A program made the translations under genes and the position numbers. This document shows, piece after piece, positions 38,001-51,300 of a stretch of DNA of 64,000 bases; the first letter of the stretch is position 1; every line of letters begins with the position of its first letter. The DNA is from Coriaria nepalensis. Lineage: Eukaryota; Streptophyta; Magnoliopsida; Cucurbitales; Coriariaceae. The stretch covers positions 17,070,220 to 17,134,219 of the forward strand of contig CP114483.1 in NCBI GenBank assembly GCA_027186245.1, in the 5' to 3' direction. The notes below the pieces were generated by a model that was given only the letters and a program-made list of their open reading frames with translations, was not told where the DNA came from and did not search any database.

Positions 38001-41000
38001 TAGATCAACTGCAAGTTATGCACGAAAGTCATGTTCAAATGCCGAATTTCGTTCGAAGTGATTTAGAATGATTTTCTGACGAAGAGAGACGCAAAAATAT
38101 GACTTTAAGGCTAAAAAAATGTATAGTTGCCTTCAATAGATCAATTGCAAGTTATGCATGAAAGTCGCGTTTTAAATGCAAAAAGAGAATTGGTTCGAAC
38201 TGCCTTCAAACAATTTAATGATTGAAAAGACTGAGTGATATGCTTTTTAATGGTAAAATAATGCATCGTTGTCTTCAATAGATTAATTGCAAGTTATGTA
38301 AGAAAATAATGTTTGAAGGGCGCAAATAGAATTCGTTCGACTTAATTTAGAATGATTTAATGACTCAAAGAGACTCAGTTACATGACTTAAAGGCTAAAC
38401 AAATGCATTGTTGCCTTCAATAGATCAACTACAAGTCACGCACGAAAGTCATATTTAAAGGCCGAATTTCGTTCGAAGTGATTTAGAAAGATTTAATGAC
38501 AAAAAGAGACGCAATAATATGACTTTAAGGCTAAAAAAATTCAGAGTTGCCTTCAATAGATCAATTGCAAGTTATGCATGAAAGTCGCGTTTTAAATGCA
38601 AAAAGAGATATGGTCCGAAGTGCCTTCAAACAATTTAATGATTGAAAAGACTAAGTGACATGCTTTTTAATAGTAAAATAATGCATTGTTGTCTTCAATA
38701 GATTAATTGCAGGTTATGTAATAAAATCATGTTTGAAGGGAAAAAATAGAATTCGTTCGACTTAATTTAGAATGATTTAATGACTCAAAGAGACTCAGTT
38801 ACATGACTTAAAGGCTAAACAAATGCATTGTTGCCTACAATAGATCAACTGCGAGTTATCCACGAAAGTCAAATATAAAGGCCGAATTTCGTTCGAAGTG
38901 ATTTAGAAAGATTTAATGACTAAAAGAGACGCAATAATATGACTTTAAGGCTAAAAAAATTCAGAGTTGCCTTCAATAGATCAATTGCAAGTTATGCATG
39001 AAAGTCGCGTTTTAAAATCAAAAACTTATGTGGTCTGAAGTGCCTACAAACAATTTAATGATTGAAAAGACTGAGTGACATGCTTTTTAATGGTAAAATA
39101 ATGCATTGTTGTCTTCAATAGATTAATTGCAAGTTATTTAATAAAATCATGTTTGAAGGGATAAAATAGAATTCGTTCAACTTAATTTTGAATGATTTAA
39201 TGACTCGAAGAGACTCAGTTACATGACTTAAAGGCTAAACAAATGCATTGTTGCCTTCAATAGATCAACTGCAAGTTATGCACGAAAGTCATATTTAAAG
39301 GCCGAATTTCGTTCGAAGTGATTTAGAAAGATTTAATGACTAAAAGAGACGCAATAATATGACTTTATGGCTAAAAAAATGCATAGTTGCCTTCAATAGA
39401 TCAATTGCAAGTTATGCATGAAAGTCGCGTTTTAAATGCAAAAAGAGAATTGGTTCGAAGTGCCTTCAAACAATTTAATGATTGAAAAGACTAAGTGATA
39501 TGGTTTTTAATGGTGAAATAATGCATTGTTGTCCTCAATAGATTAATTGGAAGTTATGTAAGAAAATAATGTTTGAAGGGCACAAATGGAATTCGTTCGA
39601 CTTAATTTAGAATGATTTAATGACTCGAAGAGACTCAGTTACATGACTTAAAGGCTAAACAAATGCATTGTTGCCATCAATAGATCAACTGCAAGTTATG
39701 CACGAAAGTCATATTTAAAGGCCGAATTTCGTTCGAAGTGATTTAGAAAGATTTAATGACTAAAAGAGACGCAATAATATGACTTTAAGGCTAAAAAAAT
39801 TCAGAGTTGCCTTCAATAGATCAATTGCAAGTTATGCATGAAAGTCGCGTTGAAAATGCAAAAAGAGATATGGTCTGAAGTGCCTTCAAACAATTTAATG
39901 ATTGAAAAGATTGAGTGACATGCTTTTTAATGGTAAAATAATGGATTGTTGTCTTCAATAGATTAATTGCAAGTTATTTAATAAAATCATGTTTGAAGGG
40001 AAAAAATAGAATTCGTTCGACTGAATTTAGAATGATTTAACGACTAGAAGAGACTCATTGACATGACTTTAAGGCTAAACAAATGCATTGTTGACTTGAA
40101 TAGATCAACTGCAAGTTATGCACGAACGTCATGTTCAAATGCCGAATTTCGTTCGAAGTGATTTAGAATGATTTTCAAACTAAGAGAGACGCAAAAATAT
40201 GACTTTAAGGCTAAAAAAATGTATAGTTGCCTTCAATAGATCAATTGCAAGTTATGCATGAAAGTCGCGTTTTAAATGCAAAAAGAGAATTGGTTCGAAC
40301 GGCCTTCAAACAATTTAATGATTGAAAAGACTGAGTGAGATGCTTTTTAATGGTAAAATAATGCATTGTTGTCTTCAATAGATTAATTTCAAGTTATGTA
40401 AGAAAATAATGTTTGAAGGGCGCAAATAGAATTCGTTCGACTTAATTTAGAATGATTTAATGACTCGAAGAGACTCAGTTACATGACTTAAAGGTTAAAC
40501 AAATGCATTGTTGCCTTCAATAGATCAACTGCAAGTTATGCACGAAAGTCATATTTAAAGGCCGAATTTCGTTCGAAGTGATTTAGAAAGATTTAATGAC
40601 TAAAAGAGACGCAATAATATGACTTTAAGGCTAAAAAAATTCAGAGTTGCCTTCAATAGATCAATTGCAAGTTATGCATGAAAGTCGCGTTGAAAATGCA
40701 AAAAGAGATATGGTCTGAAGTGCCTTCAAACCATTTAATGATTGAAAAGACTGAGTGACATGCTTTTTAATGGTAAAATAATGGATTGTTGTCTTCAATA
40801 GATTAATTGCAAGTTATTTAATAAAATCATGTTTGAAGGGAAAAAATAGAATTCGTTCGACTTAATTTAGAATGATTTAACGACTAGAAGAGACTCATTG
40901 ACATGACTTTAAGGCTAAACAAATGCATTGTTGACTTGAATAGATCAACTGCAAGTTATGCACGAAAGTCATGTTCAAATGCCGAATTTCGTTCGAAGTG

Positions 41001-41611
41001 ATTTAGAATGATTTTCTGACTAAGAGAGACGCAAAAATATGACTTTAAGGCTAAAAAAATGTATAGTTGCCTTCAGTAGATCAATTCCAAGTTATGCATG
41101 AAAGTCGCGTTTTAAATGCAAAAAGAGAATTGGTTCGAACTGCCTTCAAACAATTAAATGATTGAAAAGACTGAGTGAGATGCTTTTTAATGGTAAAATA
41201 ATGCATTGTTGTCTTCAATAGATTAATTGCAAGTTATGTAAGAAAATAATGTTTGAAGGGCGCAAATAGAATTCGTTCGACTTAATTTAGAATGATTTAA
41301 TGACTCGAAGAGACTCAGTTACATGACTTAAAGGCTAAACAAATGCATTGTTGCCTTCAATAGAGCAACTGCAAGTTATGCACGAAAGTCATATTTAATG
41401 GCCGAATTTCGTTCGAAGTGATTTAGAAAGATTTAATGACAAAAAGAGACGCAATAATATGACTTTAAGGCTAAAAAAATTCAGAGTTGCCTTCAATAGA
41501 TCAATTGCAAGTTATGCATGAAAGTCGCGTTTTAAATGCAAAAAGAGATATGGTCCGAAGTGCCTTCAAACAATTTAATGATTGAAAAGACTAAGTGACA
41601 TGCTTTTTAAT
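35096..41611. repeat. 10-unit-shift (4,200-bp) duplication, 2.3 kb without visible mismatch
   Basis: The segments 35,096-37,411 and 39,296-41,611 read the same at every line I compared, about 2,316 bp (5.5 units) at a shift of exactly 4,200 bp. They share many private variants: tggtgaaata with gtcctcaata, gattaattgg, cacaaatgga, gttgccatcaat, cgttgaaaatgc, atggattgttg, gactgaattt, gcacgaacgtc, gattttcaaac, gaacggcc, gattaatttc, aaccatttaatg and tcaattccaag. Divergence begins abruptly at 37,412 (tggtaaaata against tagtaaaata). This is the cleanest long duplication in the window. Confidence 0.88.
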
Positions 41612-43329
41612 AGTAAAATAATGCATTGTTGTCTTCAATAGATTAATTGCAGGTTATGTAATAAAATCATGTTTGAAGGGAAAAAATAGAATTCGTTCGA
41701 CTTAATTTAGAATGATTTAATGACTCAAAGAGACTCAGTTACATGACTTAAAGGCTAAACAAATGCATTGTTGCCTTCAATAGATCAACTGCGAGTTATC
41801 CACGAAAGTCAAATATAAAGGCCGAATTTCGTTCGAAGTGATTTAGAAAGATTTAATGACTAAAAGAGACGCAATAATATGACTTTAAGGCTAAAAAAAT
41901 TCAGAGTTGCCTTCAATAGATCAATTGCAAGTTATGCATGAAAGTCGCGTTTTAAAATCAAAAACTTATATGGTCTGAAGTGCCTACAAACAATTTAATG
42001 ATTGAAAAGACTGAGTGACATGCTTTTTAATGGTAAAATAATGCATTGTTGTCTTCAATAGATTAATTGCAAGTTATTTAATAAAATCATGTTTGAAGGG
42101 ATAAAATAGAATTCGTTCAACTTAATTTTGAATGATTTAATGACTCGAAGAGACTCAGTTACATGACTTAAAGGCTAAACAAATGCATTGTTGCCTTCAA
42201 TAGATCAACTGCAAGTTATGCACGAAAGTCATATTTAAAGGCCGAATTTCGTTCGAAGTGATTTAGAAAGATTTAATGACTAAAAGAGACGCAATAATAT
42301 GACTTTATGGCTAAAAAAATGCATAGTTGCCTTCAATAGATCAATTGCAAGTTATGCATGAAAGTCGCGTTTTAAATGCAAAAAGAGAATTGGTTCGAAG
42401 TGCCTTCAAACAATTTAATGATTGAAAAGACTAAGTGATATGGTTTTTAATGGTGAAATAATGCATTGTTGTCCTCAATAGATTAATTGGAAGTTATGTA
42501 AGAAAATAATGTTTGAAGGGCACAAATAGAATTCGTTCGACTTAATTTATAATGATTTAATGACTCGAAGAGACTCAGTTACATGACTTAAAGGCTAAAC
42601 AAATGCATTGTTGCCATCAATAGATCAACTGCAAGTTATGCACGAAAGTCATATTTAAAGGCCGAATTTCGTTCGAAGTGATTTAGAAAGATTTAATGAC
42701 TAAAAGAGACGCAATAATATGACTTTAAGGCTAAAAAAATTCAGAGTTGCCTTCAATAGATCAATTGCAAGTTATGCATGAAAGTCGCGTTGAAAATGCA
42801 AAAAGAGATATGGTCTGAAGTGCCTTCAAACAATTTAATGATTGAAAAGATTGAGTGACATGCTTTTTAATGGTAAAATAATGGATTGTTGTCTTCAATA
42901 GATTAATTGCAAGTTATTTAATAAAATCATGTTTGAAGGGAAAAAATAGAATTCGTTCGACTGAATTTAGAATGATTTAACGACTAGAAGAGACTCATTG
43001 ACATGACTTTAAGGCTAAACAAATGCATTGTTGACTTGAATAGATCAACTGCAAGTTATGCACGAACGTCATGTTCAAATGCCGAATTTCGTTCGAAGTG
43101 ATTTAGAATGATTTTCAAACTAAGAGAGACGCAAAAATATGACTTTAAGGCTAAAAAAATGTATAGTTGCCTTCAATAGATCAATTGCAAGTTATGCATG
43201 AAAGTCGCGTTTTAAATGCAAAAAGAGAATTGGTTCGAACGGCCTTCAAACAATTTAATGATTGAAAAGACTGAGTGAGATGCTTTTTAATGGTAAAATA
43301 ATGCATTGTTGTCTTCAATAGATTAATTG
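38461..43329. repeat. 7-unit (2,940-bp) shift duplication
   Basis: About 38,461-40,388 recurs at 41,401-43,328 at a 2,940-bp shift. Shared variants are tagtaaaata (about 38,671 and 41,611), ttatccacg, aaaacttat (about 39,023 and 41,963), gggataaaatag (about 39,160 and 42,100), tggtgaaata and all the downstream private variants of the 35-kb block. I see about four substitutions, for example gttgcctacaat against gttgccttcaat and cacaaatgga against cacaaataga. With the 4,200-bp duplication this makes three copies of the tggtgaaata segment (35,281, 39,481 and 42,421). Confidence 0.83.
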
Positions 43330-45779
43330 CAAGTTATGTAAGAAAATAATGTTTGAAGGGCGCAAATAGAATTCGTTCGACTTAATTTAGAATGATTTAA
43401 TGACTCGAAGAGACTCAGTTACATGACTTAAAGGCTAAACAAATGCATTGTTGCCTTCAATAGAGCAACTGCAAGTTATGCACGAAAGTCATATTTAAAG
43501 GCCGAATTTCGTTCAAAGTGATTTAGAAAGATTTAATGACAAAAAGAGACGCAATAATATGACTTTAAGGCTAAAAAAATTCAGAGTTGCCTTCAATAGA
43601 TCAATTGCAAGTTATGCATGAAAGTCGCGTTTTAAATGCAAAAAGAGATATGGTCCGAAGTGCCTTCAAACAATTTAATGATTGAAAAGACGAAGTGACA
43701 TGCTTTTTAATGGTAAAATAATGCATTGTTGTTTTCAATAGATTAATTGCAGGTTATCTAATAAAATCATGTTTGAAGGGAAAAAATAGAATTCGTTCGA
43801 CTTAATTTAGAATGATTTAATGACTCAAAGAGACTCAGTTACATGACTCAAAGGCTAAACAAATGCATTGTTGCCTTCAATAGATCAACTGCGAGTTATG
43901 CACGAAAGTCAAATTTAAAGGCCGAATTTCGTTCGAAGTGATTTAGAAAGATTTAATGACTAAAAGAGACGCAATAATATGACTTTAAGGCTAAAAAAAT
44001 TCAGAGTTGCCTTCAACAGATCAATTGCAAGTTATACATGAAAGTCGCGTTTTAAATGCAAAAAGAGAATTGGTTCGAAGTGCCTTGAAACAATTTAATG
44101 ATTGAAAAGACTGAGTGAGATGCTTTTTAATGGTAAAATAATGCATTGTTGTCTTCAATAGATTAATTGCAAGTTATTTAATAAAATAATGTTTGAAGGG
44201 AAAAAATAGAATTCGTTCGACTTAATTTAGAATGATTTAACGACTCGAAGAGACTCAGTTACATGACTTTAAGGCTAAACAAATGCATTGTTGACTTGAA
44301 TAGATCAACTGCAAGTTATGCACGAAAGTCATGTTCAAATGCCGAATTTCGTTCGAAGTGATTTAGAATGATTTTCTGACTAAAAGAGACGCAAAAATAT
44401 GACTTTAAGGCTAAAAAAATGTATAGTTGCCTTCAATAGATCAATTGCAAGTTATGCATGAAAGTCGCGTTTTAAATGCAAAAAGAGAATTGGTTCGAAC
44501 GGCCTTCAAACAATTTAATGATTGAAAAGACTGAGTGAGATGCTTTTTAATGGTAAAATAATGCATTGTTGTCTTCAATAGATTAATTGCAAGTTATGTA
44601 AGAAAATAATGTTTGAAGGGCGCAAATAGAATTCGTTCGACTTAATTAAGAATGATTTAATGACTCGAAGAGACTCAGTTACATGACTTAAAGGCTAAAC
44701 AAATGCATTGTTGCCTTCAATAGAGCAACTGCAAGTTATGCACGAAAGTCATATTTAAAGGCCGAATTTCGTTCAAAGTGATTTAGAAAGATTTAATGAC
44801 AAAAAGAGACGCAATAATATGACTTTAAGGCTAAAAAAATTCAGAGTTGCCTTCAATAGATCAATTGCAAGTTATGCATGAAAGTCGCGTTTTAAATGCA
44901 AAAAGAGATATGGTCCGAAGTGCCTTCAAACAATTTAATGATTGAAAAGACTAAGTGACATGCTTTTTAATGGTAAAATAATGCATTGTTGTTTTCAATA
45001 GATTAATTGCAGGTTATCTAATAAAATCATGTTTGAAGGGAAAAAATAGAATTCGTTCGACTTAATTTAGAATGATTTAATGACTCAAAGGGACTCAGTT
45101 ACATGACTCAAAGGCTAAACAAATGCATTGTTGCCTTCAATAGATCAACTGCGAGTTATGCACGAAAGTCAAATTTAAAGGCCGAATTTCGTTCGAAGTG
45201 ATTTAGAAAGATTTAATGACTAAAAGAGACGCAATAATATGACTTTAAGGCTAAAAAAATTCAGAGTTGCCTTCAACAGATCAATTGCAAGTTATACATG
45301 AAAGTCGCGTTTTAAATGCAAAAAGAGAATTGGTTCGAAGTGCCTTGAAACAATTTAATGATTGAAAAGACTGAGTGAGATGCTTTTTAATGGTAAAATA
45401 ATGCATTGTTGTCTTCAATAGATTAATTGCAAGTTATTTAATAAAATCATGTTTGAAAGGAAAAAATAGAATTCGTTCGACTTAATTTAGAATGATTTAA
45501 CGACTAGAAGAGACTCATTGACATGACTTTAAGGCTAAACAAATGCATTGTTGACTTGAACAGATCAACTGCAAGTTATGCACGAAAGTCATGTTCAAAT
45601 GCCGAATTTCGTTCGAAGTGATTTAGAATGATTTTCTGACTAAGAGACACGCAAAAATATGACTTTAAGGCTAAAAAAATGTATAGTTGCCTTCAATAGA
45701 TCAATTGCAAGTTATGCATGAAAGTCGTGTTTTAAATGCAAAAAGAGAATTGGTTCGAACTGCCTTCAAACAATTTAAT
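43260..45779. repeat. 3-unit (1,260-bp) higher-order repeat, two copies
   Basis: Copies 43,260-44,519 and 44,520-45,779 share gttcaaagtg (about 43,511 and 44,771), gttgttttcaat (about 43,730 and 44,990), ttacatgactcaaag (about 43,840 and 45,100), cttcaacagatc with ttatacatg (about 44,011 and 45,271) and gtgccttgaaac (about 44,082 and 45,342). They diverge in the third unit, where the first copy has B1-like 5' sequence and the second B2. A related, less similar copy begins at about 48,300. Confidence 0.8.
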
Positions 45780-47399
45780 GATTGAAAAGACTGAGTGATA
45801 TGCTTTTTAATGGTAAAATAATGCATTGTTGTCTTCAATAGATTAATTGCAAGTTATGTAAGAAAATAATGTTTGAAGGGCGCAAATAGAATTCGTTCGA
45901 CTTAATTTAGAATGATTTAATGACTCAAAGAGACTCAGTTACATGACCTAAAGGCTAAACAAATGCATTGTTGCCTTCAATAGATCAACTACAAGTCACG
46001 CACGAGAGTCATATTTAAAGGCCGAATTTCGTTCGAAGTGATCTAGAAAGATTTAATGACAAAAAGAGACGCAATAATATGACTTTAAGGCTAAAAAAAT
46101 TCAGAGTTGCCTTCAATAGATCAATTGCAAGTTATGCATGAAAGTCGCGTTTTAAATGCAAAAAGAGATATGGTCCGAAGTGCCTTCAAACAATTTAATG
46201 ATTGAAAAGACTAAGTGACATGCTTTTTAATGGTAAAATAATGCATTGTTGTCTTCAATAGATTAATTGCAGGTTATGTAATAAAATCATGTTTGAAGGG
46301 AAAAAATAGAATTCGTTCGACTTAATTTAGAATGATTTAATGACTCAAAGAGACTCAGTTACATGACTTAAAGGCTAAACAAATGCATTGTTGCCTTCAA
46401 TAGATCAACTGCGAGTTATGCACGAAAGTCAAATTTAAAGGCCGAATTTCATTCGAAGTGATTTAGAAAGATTTAATGACTAAAAGAGACGCAATAATAT
46501 GACTTTAAGGCTAAAAAAATTCAGAGTTGCCTTCAATAGATCAATTGCAAGTTATGCATGAAAGTCGCGTTTAAAATGCAAAAAGAGATATGGTCTGAAG
46601 TGCCTTCAAACAATTTAATGATTGAAAAGACTAAGTGAGATGCTTTTTAATGGTAAAATAATGCATTGTTGTCTTCAATAGATTAATTGCAAGTTATTTA
46701 ATAAAATCATGTTTGAAGGGAAAAAATAGAATTCGTTCGACTTAATTTAGAATGATTTAACGACTAGAAGAGACTCATTGACATGACTTTAAGGCTAAAC
46801 AAATGCATTGTTGACTTGAATAGATCAACTGCAAGTTATGCACGAAAGTCATGTTCAAATGCCGAATTTCGTTCGAAGTGATTTAGAATGATTTTCTGAC
46901 TAAGAGAGACGCAAAAATATGACTTTAAGGCTAAAAAAATGTATAGTTGCCTTCAGTAGATCAATTGCAAGTTATGCATGAAAGTCGCGTTTTAAATGCA
47001 AAAAGAGAATTGGTTCGAACTGCCTTCAAACAATTAAATGATTGAAAAGACTGAGTGAGATGCTTTTTAATGGTAAAATAAAGCATTGTTGTCTTCAATA
47101 GATTAATTGCAAGTTATGTAAGAAAATAATGTTTGAAGGGCGCAAATAGAATTCGTTCGACTTAATTTAGAATGATTTAATGACTCAAAGAGACTCAGTT
47201 ACATGACTTAAAGGCTAAACAAATGCATTGTTGCCTTCAATAGATCAACTACAAGTCACGCACGAAAGTCATATTTAAAGGCCGAATTTCGTTCGAAGTG
47301 ATTTAGAAAGATTTAATGACAAAAAGAGACGCAATAATATGACTTTAAGGCTAAAAAAATTCAGAGTTGCCTTCAATAGATCAATTGCAAGTTATGCAT

Positions 47400-48240
47400 G
47401 AAAGTCGCCTTTTAAATGCAAAAAGAGATATGGTCCGAAGTGCCTTCAAACAATTTAATGATTGAAAAGACTAAGTGACATGCTTTTTAATAGTAAAATA
47501 ATGCATTGTTGTCTTCAATAGATTAATTGCAGGTTATGTAATAAAATCATGTTTGAAGGGAAAAAATAGAATTCGTTCGACTTAATTTAGAATGATTTAA
47601 TGACTCAAAGAGACTCAGTTACATGACTTAAAGGCTAAAGAAATGCATTGTTGCCTTCAATAGATCAACTGCGAGTTATCCACGAAAGTCAAATATAAAG
47701 GCCGAATTTCGTTCGAAGTGATTTAGAAAGATTTAATGACTAAAAGAGACGCAATAATATGACTTTAAGGCTAAAAAAATGTATAGTTGCCTTCAGTAGA
47801 TCAATTGCAAGTTATGCATGAAAGTCGCCTTTTAAATGCAAAAAGTGATATGGTCCGAAGTGCCTTCAAACAATTTAATGATTGAAAAGACTAAGTGACA
47901 TGCTTTTTAATAGTAAAATAATGCATTGTTGTCTTCAATAGATTAATTGCAGGTTATGTAATAAAATCATGTTTGAAGGGAAAAAATAGAATTCGTTCGA
48001 CTTAATTTAGAATGATTTAATGACTCAAAGAGACTCAGTTACATGACTTAAAGGCTAAAGAAATGCATTGTTGCCTTCAATAGATCAACTGCGAGTTATC
48101 CACGAAAGTCAATTATAAAGGCCGAATTTCGTTCGAAGTGATTTAGAAAGATTTAATGACTAAAAGAGACGCAATAATATGACTTTAAGGCTAAAAAAAT
48201 GTATAGTTGCCTTCAGTTGATCAATTGCAAGTTATGCATG
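47400..48240. repeat. Tandem duplication of one 420-bp unit
   Basis: Two adjacent units, about 47,400-47,820 and 47,821-48,240, share gtcgccttttaaatg, tagtaaaata, ggctaaagaaatg, ttatccacg and a C3-type end with cttcagt. They differ at about three sites, for example aaaagagata against aaaagtgata and aaatataaag against aattataaag. This is the simplest visible case of gain of one unit by unequal exchange. Confidence 0.8.
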
Positions 48241-49679
48241 AAAGTCGCGTTTTAAATGCAAAAAGAGAATTGGTTCGAACTGCCTTCAAACAATTAAATG
48301 ATTGAAAAGACTGAGTGAGATGCTTTTTAATGGTAAAATAATGCATTGTTGTCTTCAATAGATTAATTGCAAGTTATGTAAGAAAATAATGTTTGAAGGG
48401 CGCAAATAGAATTCGTTCGACTTAATTTAGAATGATTTAATGACTCGAAGAGACTCAGTTACATGACTTAAAGGCTAAACAAATGCATTGTTGCCTTCAA
48501 TAGAGCAACTGCAAGTTATGCACGAAAGTCATATTTAAAGGCCGAATTTCGTTCGAAGTGATTTAGAAAGATTTAATGACAAAAAGAGACGCAATAATAT
48601 GACTTTAAGCCTAAAAAAATTCAGAGTTGCCTTCAATAGATCAATTGCAAGTTATGCATGAAAGTCGCGTTTTAAATGCAAAAAGAGATATGGTCCGAAG
48701 TGCCTTCAAACAATTTAATGATTGAAAAGACTGAGTGACATGCTTTTTAATGGTAAAATAATGCATTGTTGTTTTCAATAGATTAATTGCAGGTTATCTA
48801 ATAAAATCATGTTTGAAGGGAAAAAATAGAATTCGTTCGACTTAATTTAGAATGATTTAATGACTCAAAGAGACTCAGTTACATGACTCAAAGGCTAAAC
48901 AAATGCATTGTTGCCTTCAATAGATCAACTGCGAGTTATGCACGAAAGTCAAATTTAAAGGCCGAATTTCGTTCGAAGTGATTTAGAAAGATTTAATGAC
49001 TAAAAGAGACGCAATAATATGACTTTAAGGCTAAAAAAATTCAGAGTTGCCTTCAACAGATCAATCGCAAGTTATGCATGAAAGTCGCGTTTTAAATGCA
49101 AAAAGAGATATGGTCCGAAGTGCCTTCAAACAATTTAATGATTGAAAAGACTAAGTGACATGCTTTTTAATGGTAAAATAATGCATTGTTGTCTTCAATA
49201 GATTAATTGCAGGTTATTTAATAAAATCATGTTTGAAGGGAAAAAATAGAAATCGTTCGACTTAATTTAGAATGATTTAACGACTAGAAGAGACTCATTG
49301 ACATGACTTTAAGGCTAAACAAATGCATTGTTGACTTGAATAGATCAACTGCAAGTTATGCACGAAAGTCATGTTCAAATGCCGAATTTCGTTCGAAGTG
49401 ATTTAGAATTATTTTCTGACTAAGAGAGACGCAAAAATATGACTTTAAGGCTAAAAAACTGTATAGTTGCCTTCAATAGATCAATTGCAAGTTATGCATG
49501 AAAGTCGCTTTTTAAATGCAAAAAGAGAATTGGTTCGAACTGCCTTCAAACAATTTAATGATTGAAAAGACTGAGTGAGATGCTTTTTAATGGTAAAATA
49601 ATGCATTGTTGTCTTCAATAGATTAATTGCAAGTTATGTAAGAAAATAATGTTTGAAGGGCGCAAATAGAATTCGTTCG

Positions 49680-51300
49680 ACTTAATTTAGGATGATTTAA
49701 TGACTCGAAGAGACTCAGTTACATGACTTAAAGGCTAAACAAATGCATTGTTGCCTTCAATAGAGCAACGGCAAGTTATGCACGAAAGTCATATTTAAAG
49801 GCCGAATTTCGTTCGAAGTGATTTTGAAAGATTTAATGAGTAAAAGAGACGCAATAATATGACTCTCTGGCTAAAAAAATGCATAGTTGCCTTCAATAGA
49901 TCAATTGCAAGTTATGCATGAAAGTCGCGTTTTAAATGCAAAGAGAGAATTGGTTCGAAGTGCCTTCAAACAATTTAATGGTTGAAAAGACTGAGTGATA
50001 TGCTTTTTGATGGTAAAATAATGCATTGTTGTCTTCAATAGATTAATTGCAAGTTATGTAAGAAAATAATGTTTGAAGGCCGCAAATAGAATTCGTTCGA
50101 CTTAATTTAGAACGATTTAATGACTCGAAGAGACTCAGTTACATGACTTAAAGGCTAAACAAATGCATTGTTGCCTTCAATAGATCAACTGCGAGTTATG
50201 CACGAAAGTCAAATTTAAAGGCCGAATTTCGTTCGAAGTGATTTAGAAAGATTTAATGACTAAAAGAGACGCAATAATATGACTTTAAGGCTAAAAAAAT
50301 TCAGAGTTGCCTTCAATAGATCAATCGCAAGTTATGCATGAAAGTCGCGTTTTAAATGCAAAAAGAGATATGGTCCGAAGTGCCTTCAAACAATTTAATG
50401 ATTGAAAAGACTAAGTGACATGCTTTTTAATGGTAAAATAATGCATTGTTGTCTTCAATAGATTAATTGCAGGTTATGTAATAAAATCATGTTTGAAGGG
50501 AAAAAATAGAATTCGTTCGACTTAATTTAGAATGATTTAACGACTAGAAGAGACTCATTCACATGACTTATAGGGTAAACAAATGCATTGTTGACTTGAA
50601 TAGATCAACTGCAAGTTATGCACGAAAGTCATGTTCAAATGCCGAATTTCGTTCGAAGTGATTTAGAATGATTTTCTGACTAAAAGAGACGGAAAAATAT
50701 GACTTTAAGGCAAAAAAAATGTATAGTTGCCTTCAATATATCAATTGCAAGTTATGCATGAAAGTCGCGTTATAAATGCAAAAAGAGAATTGGTTCGAAC
50801 TGCCTTCAAACAATTTAATGATTGAAAAGACTGAGTGATATGCTTTTTAATGGTAAAATAATGCATTGTTGTCTTCAATAGATTAATTGCAAGTTATGTA
50901 AGAAAATAATGTTTGAAGGACGCAAATAGAATTCGTTCGACTTAATTTAGAATGATTTAACGACTCAAAGAGACTCAGTTACATGACTTAAAGGCTAAAC
51001 AAATGCATTGTTGCCTTCAATAGATCAACTGCGAGTTATGCATGAAAGTCAAATTTAAAGGCCGAATTTCGTTCGAAGTGATTTAGAAAGATTTAATGGC
51101 ACAAGAGACGCAACAATATGACTTTAAGGCTAAAAAAATTCAGAATTGCCTTCAATAGATCAATTGCAAGTTATGCATGAAAGTCGCGTTTTAAATGCAA
51201 AAAGAGATATGGTCTGAAGTGCCTTCAAACATATTAATGATTGAAAAGACTAAGTGACATGCTTTTTAATGGTAAAATAATGCATTGTTGTCTTCAATAG
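49680..51300. repeat. More divergent units at a domain boundary
   Basis: Units in this stretch carry many private changes: taggatgattt (about 49,689), caacggcaag (about 49,768), aatgagtaaaag (about 49,837), gactctctgg (49,861), aaagagagaat, gttgaaaag (49,981), tttttgatgg, aacgattt (about 50,111), atagggtaaac (about 50,570), and a cluster around 51,098-51,130 with a one-base deletion (aatggcacaagagac). The unit at 49,980 has the CCGC form of A1 typical of domain 2. Higher divergence at a boundary between homogenised blocks is expected where exchange is rarer. Confidence 0.65.
51096..51106. other. One-base deletion at the B-C junction
   Basis: The normal aatgactaaaagagac is replaced by aatggcacaagagac, with one base fewer and two nearby substitutions. 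It moves the unit start from 51,240 to 51,239. I find no sister copy, so it is probably a private event. Confidence 0.85.

Larger units (their letters stand above)
33601..51238. repeat. Homogenisation domain 3
   Basis: About 42 units in which the GCGC form of A1 replaces CCGC almost completely (one late exception near 50,080). Characteristic variants are gagtgagatgc (31.9-49.6 kb), gacaaaaagagac (from 34.3 to 48.6 kb), gactaagagagac, atagagcaact, ttatccacgaaag with aaatataaag, and caattaaatg. The C1 gttgcgttcaat variant of domain 2 is absent. Large recent duplications dominate 35-45.8 kb. Confidence 0.7.
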
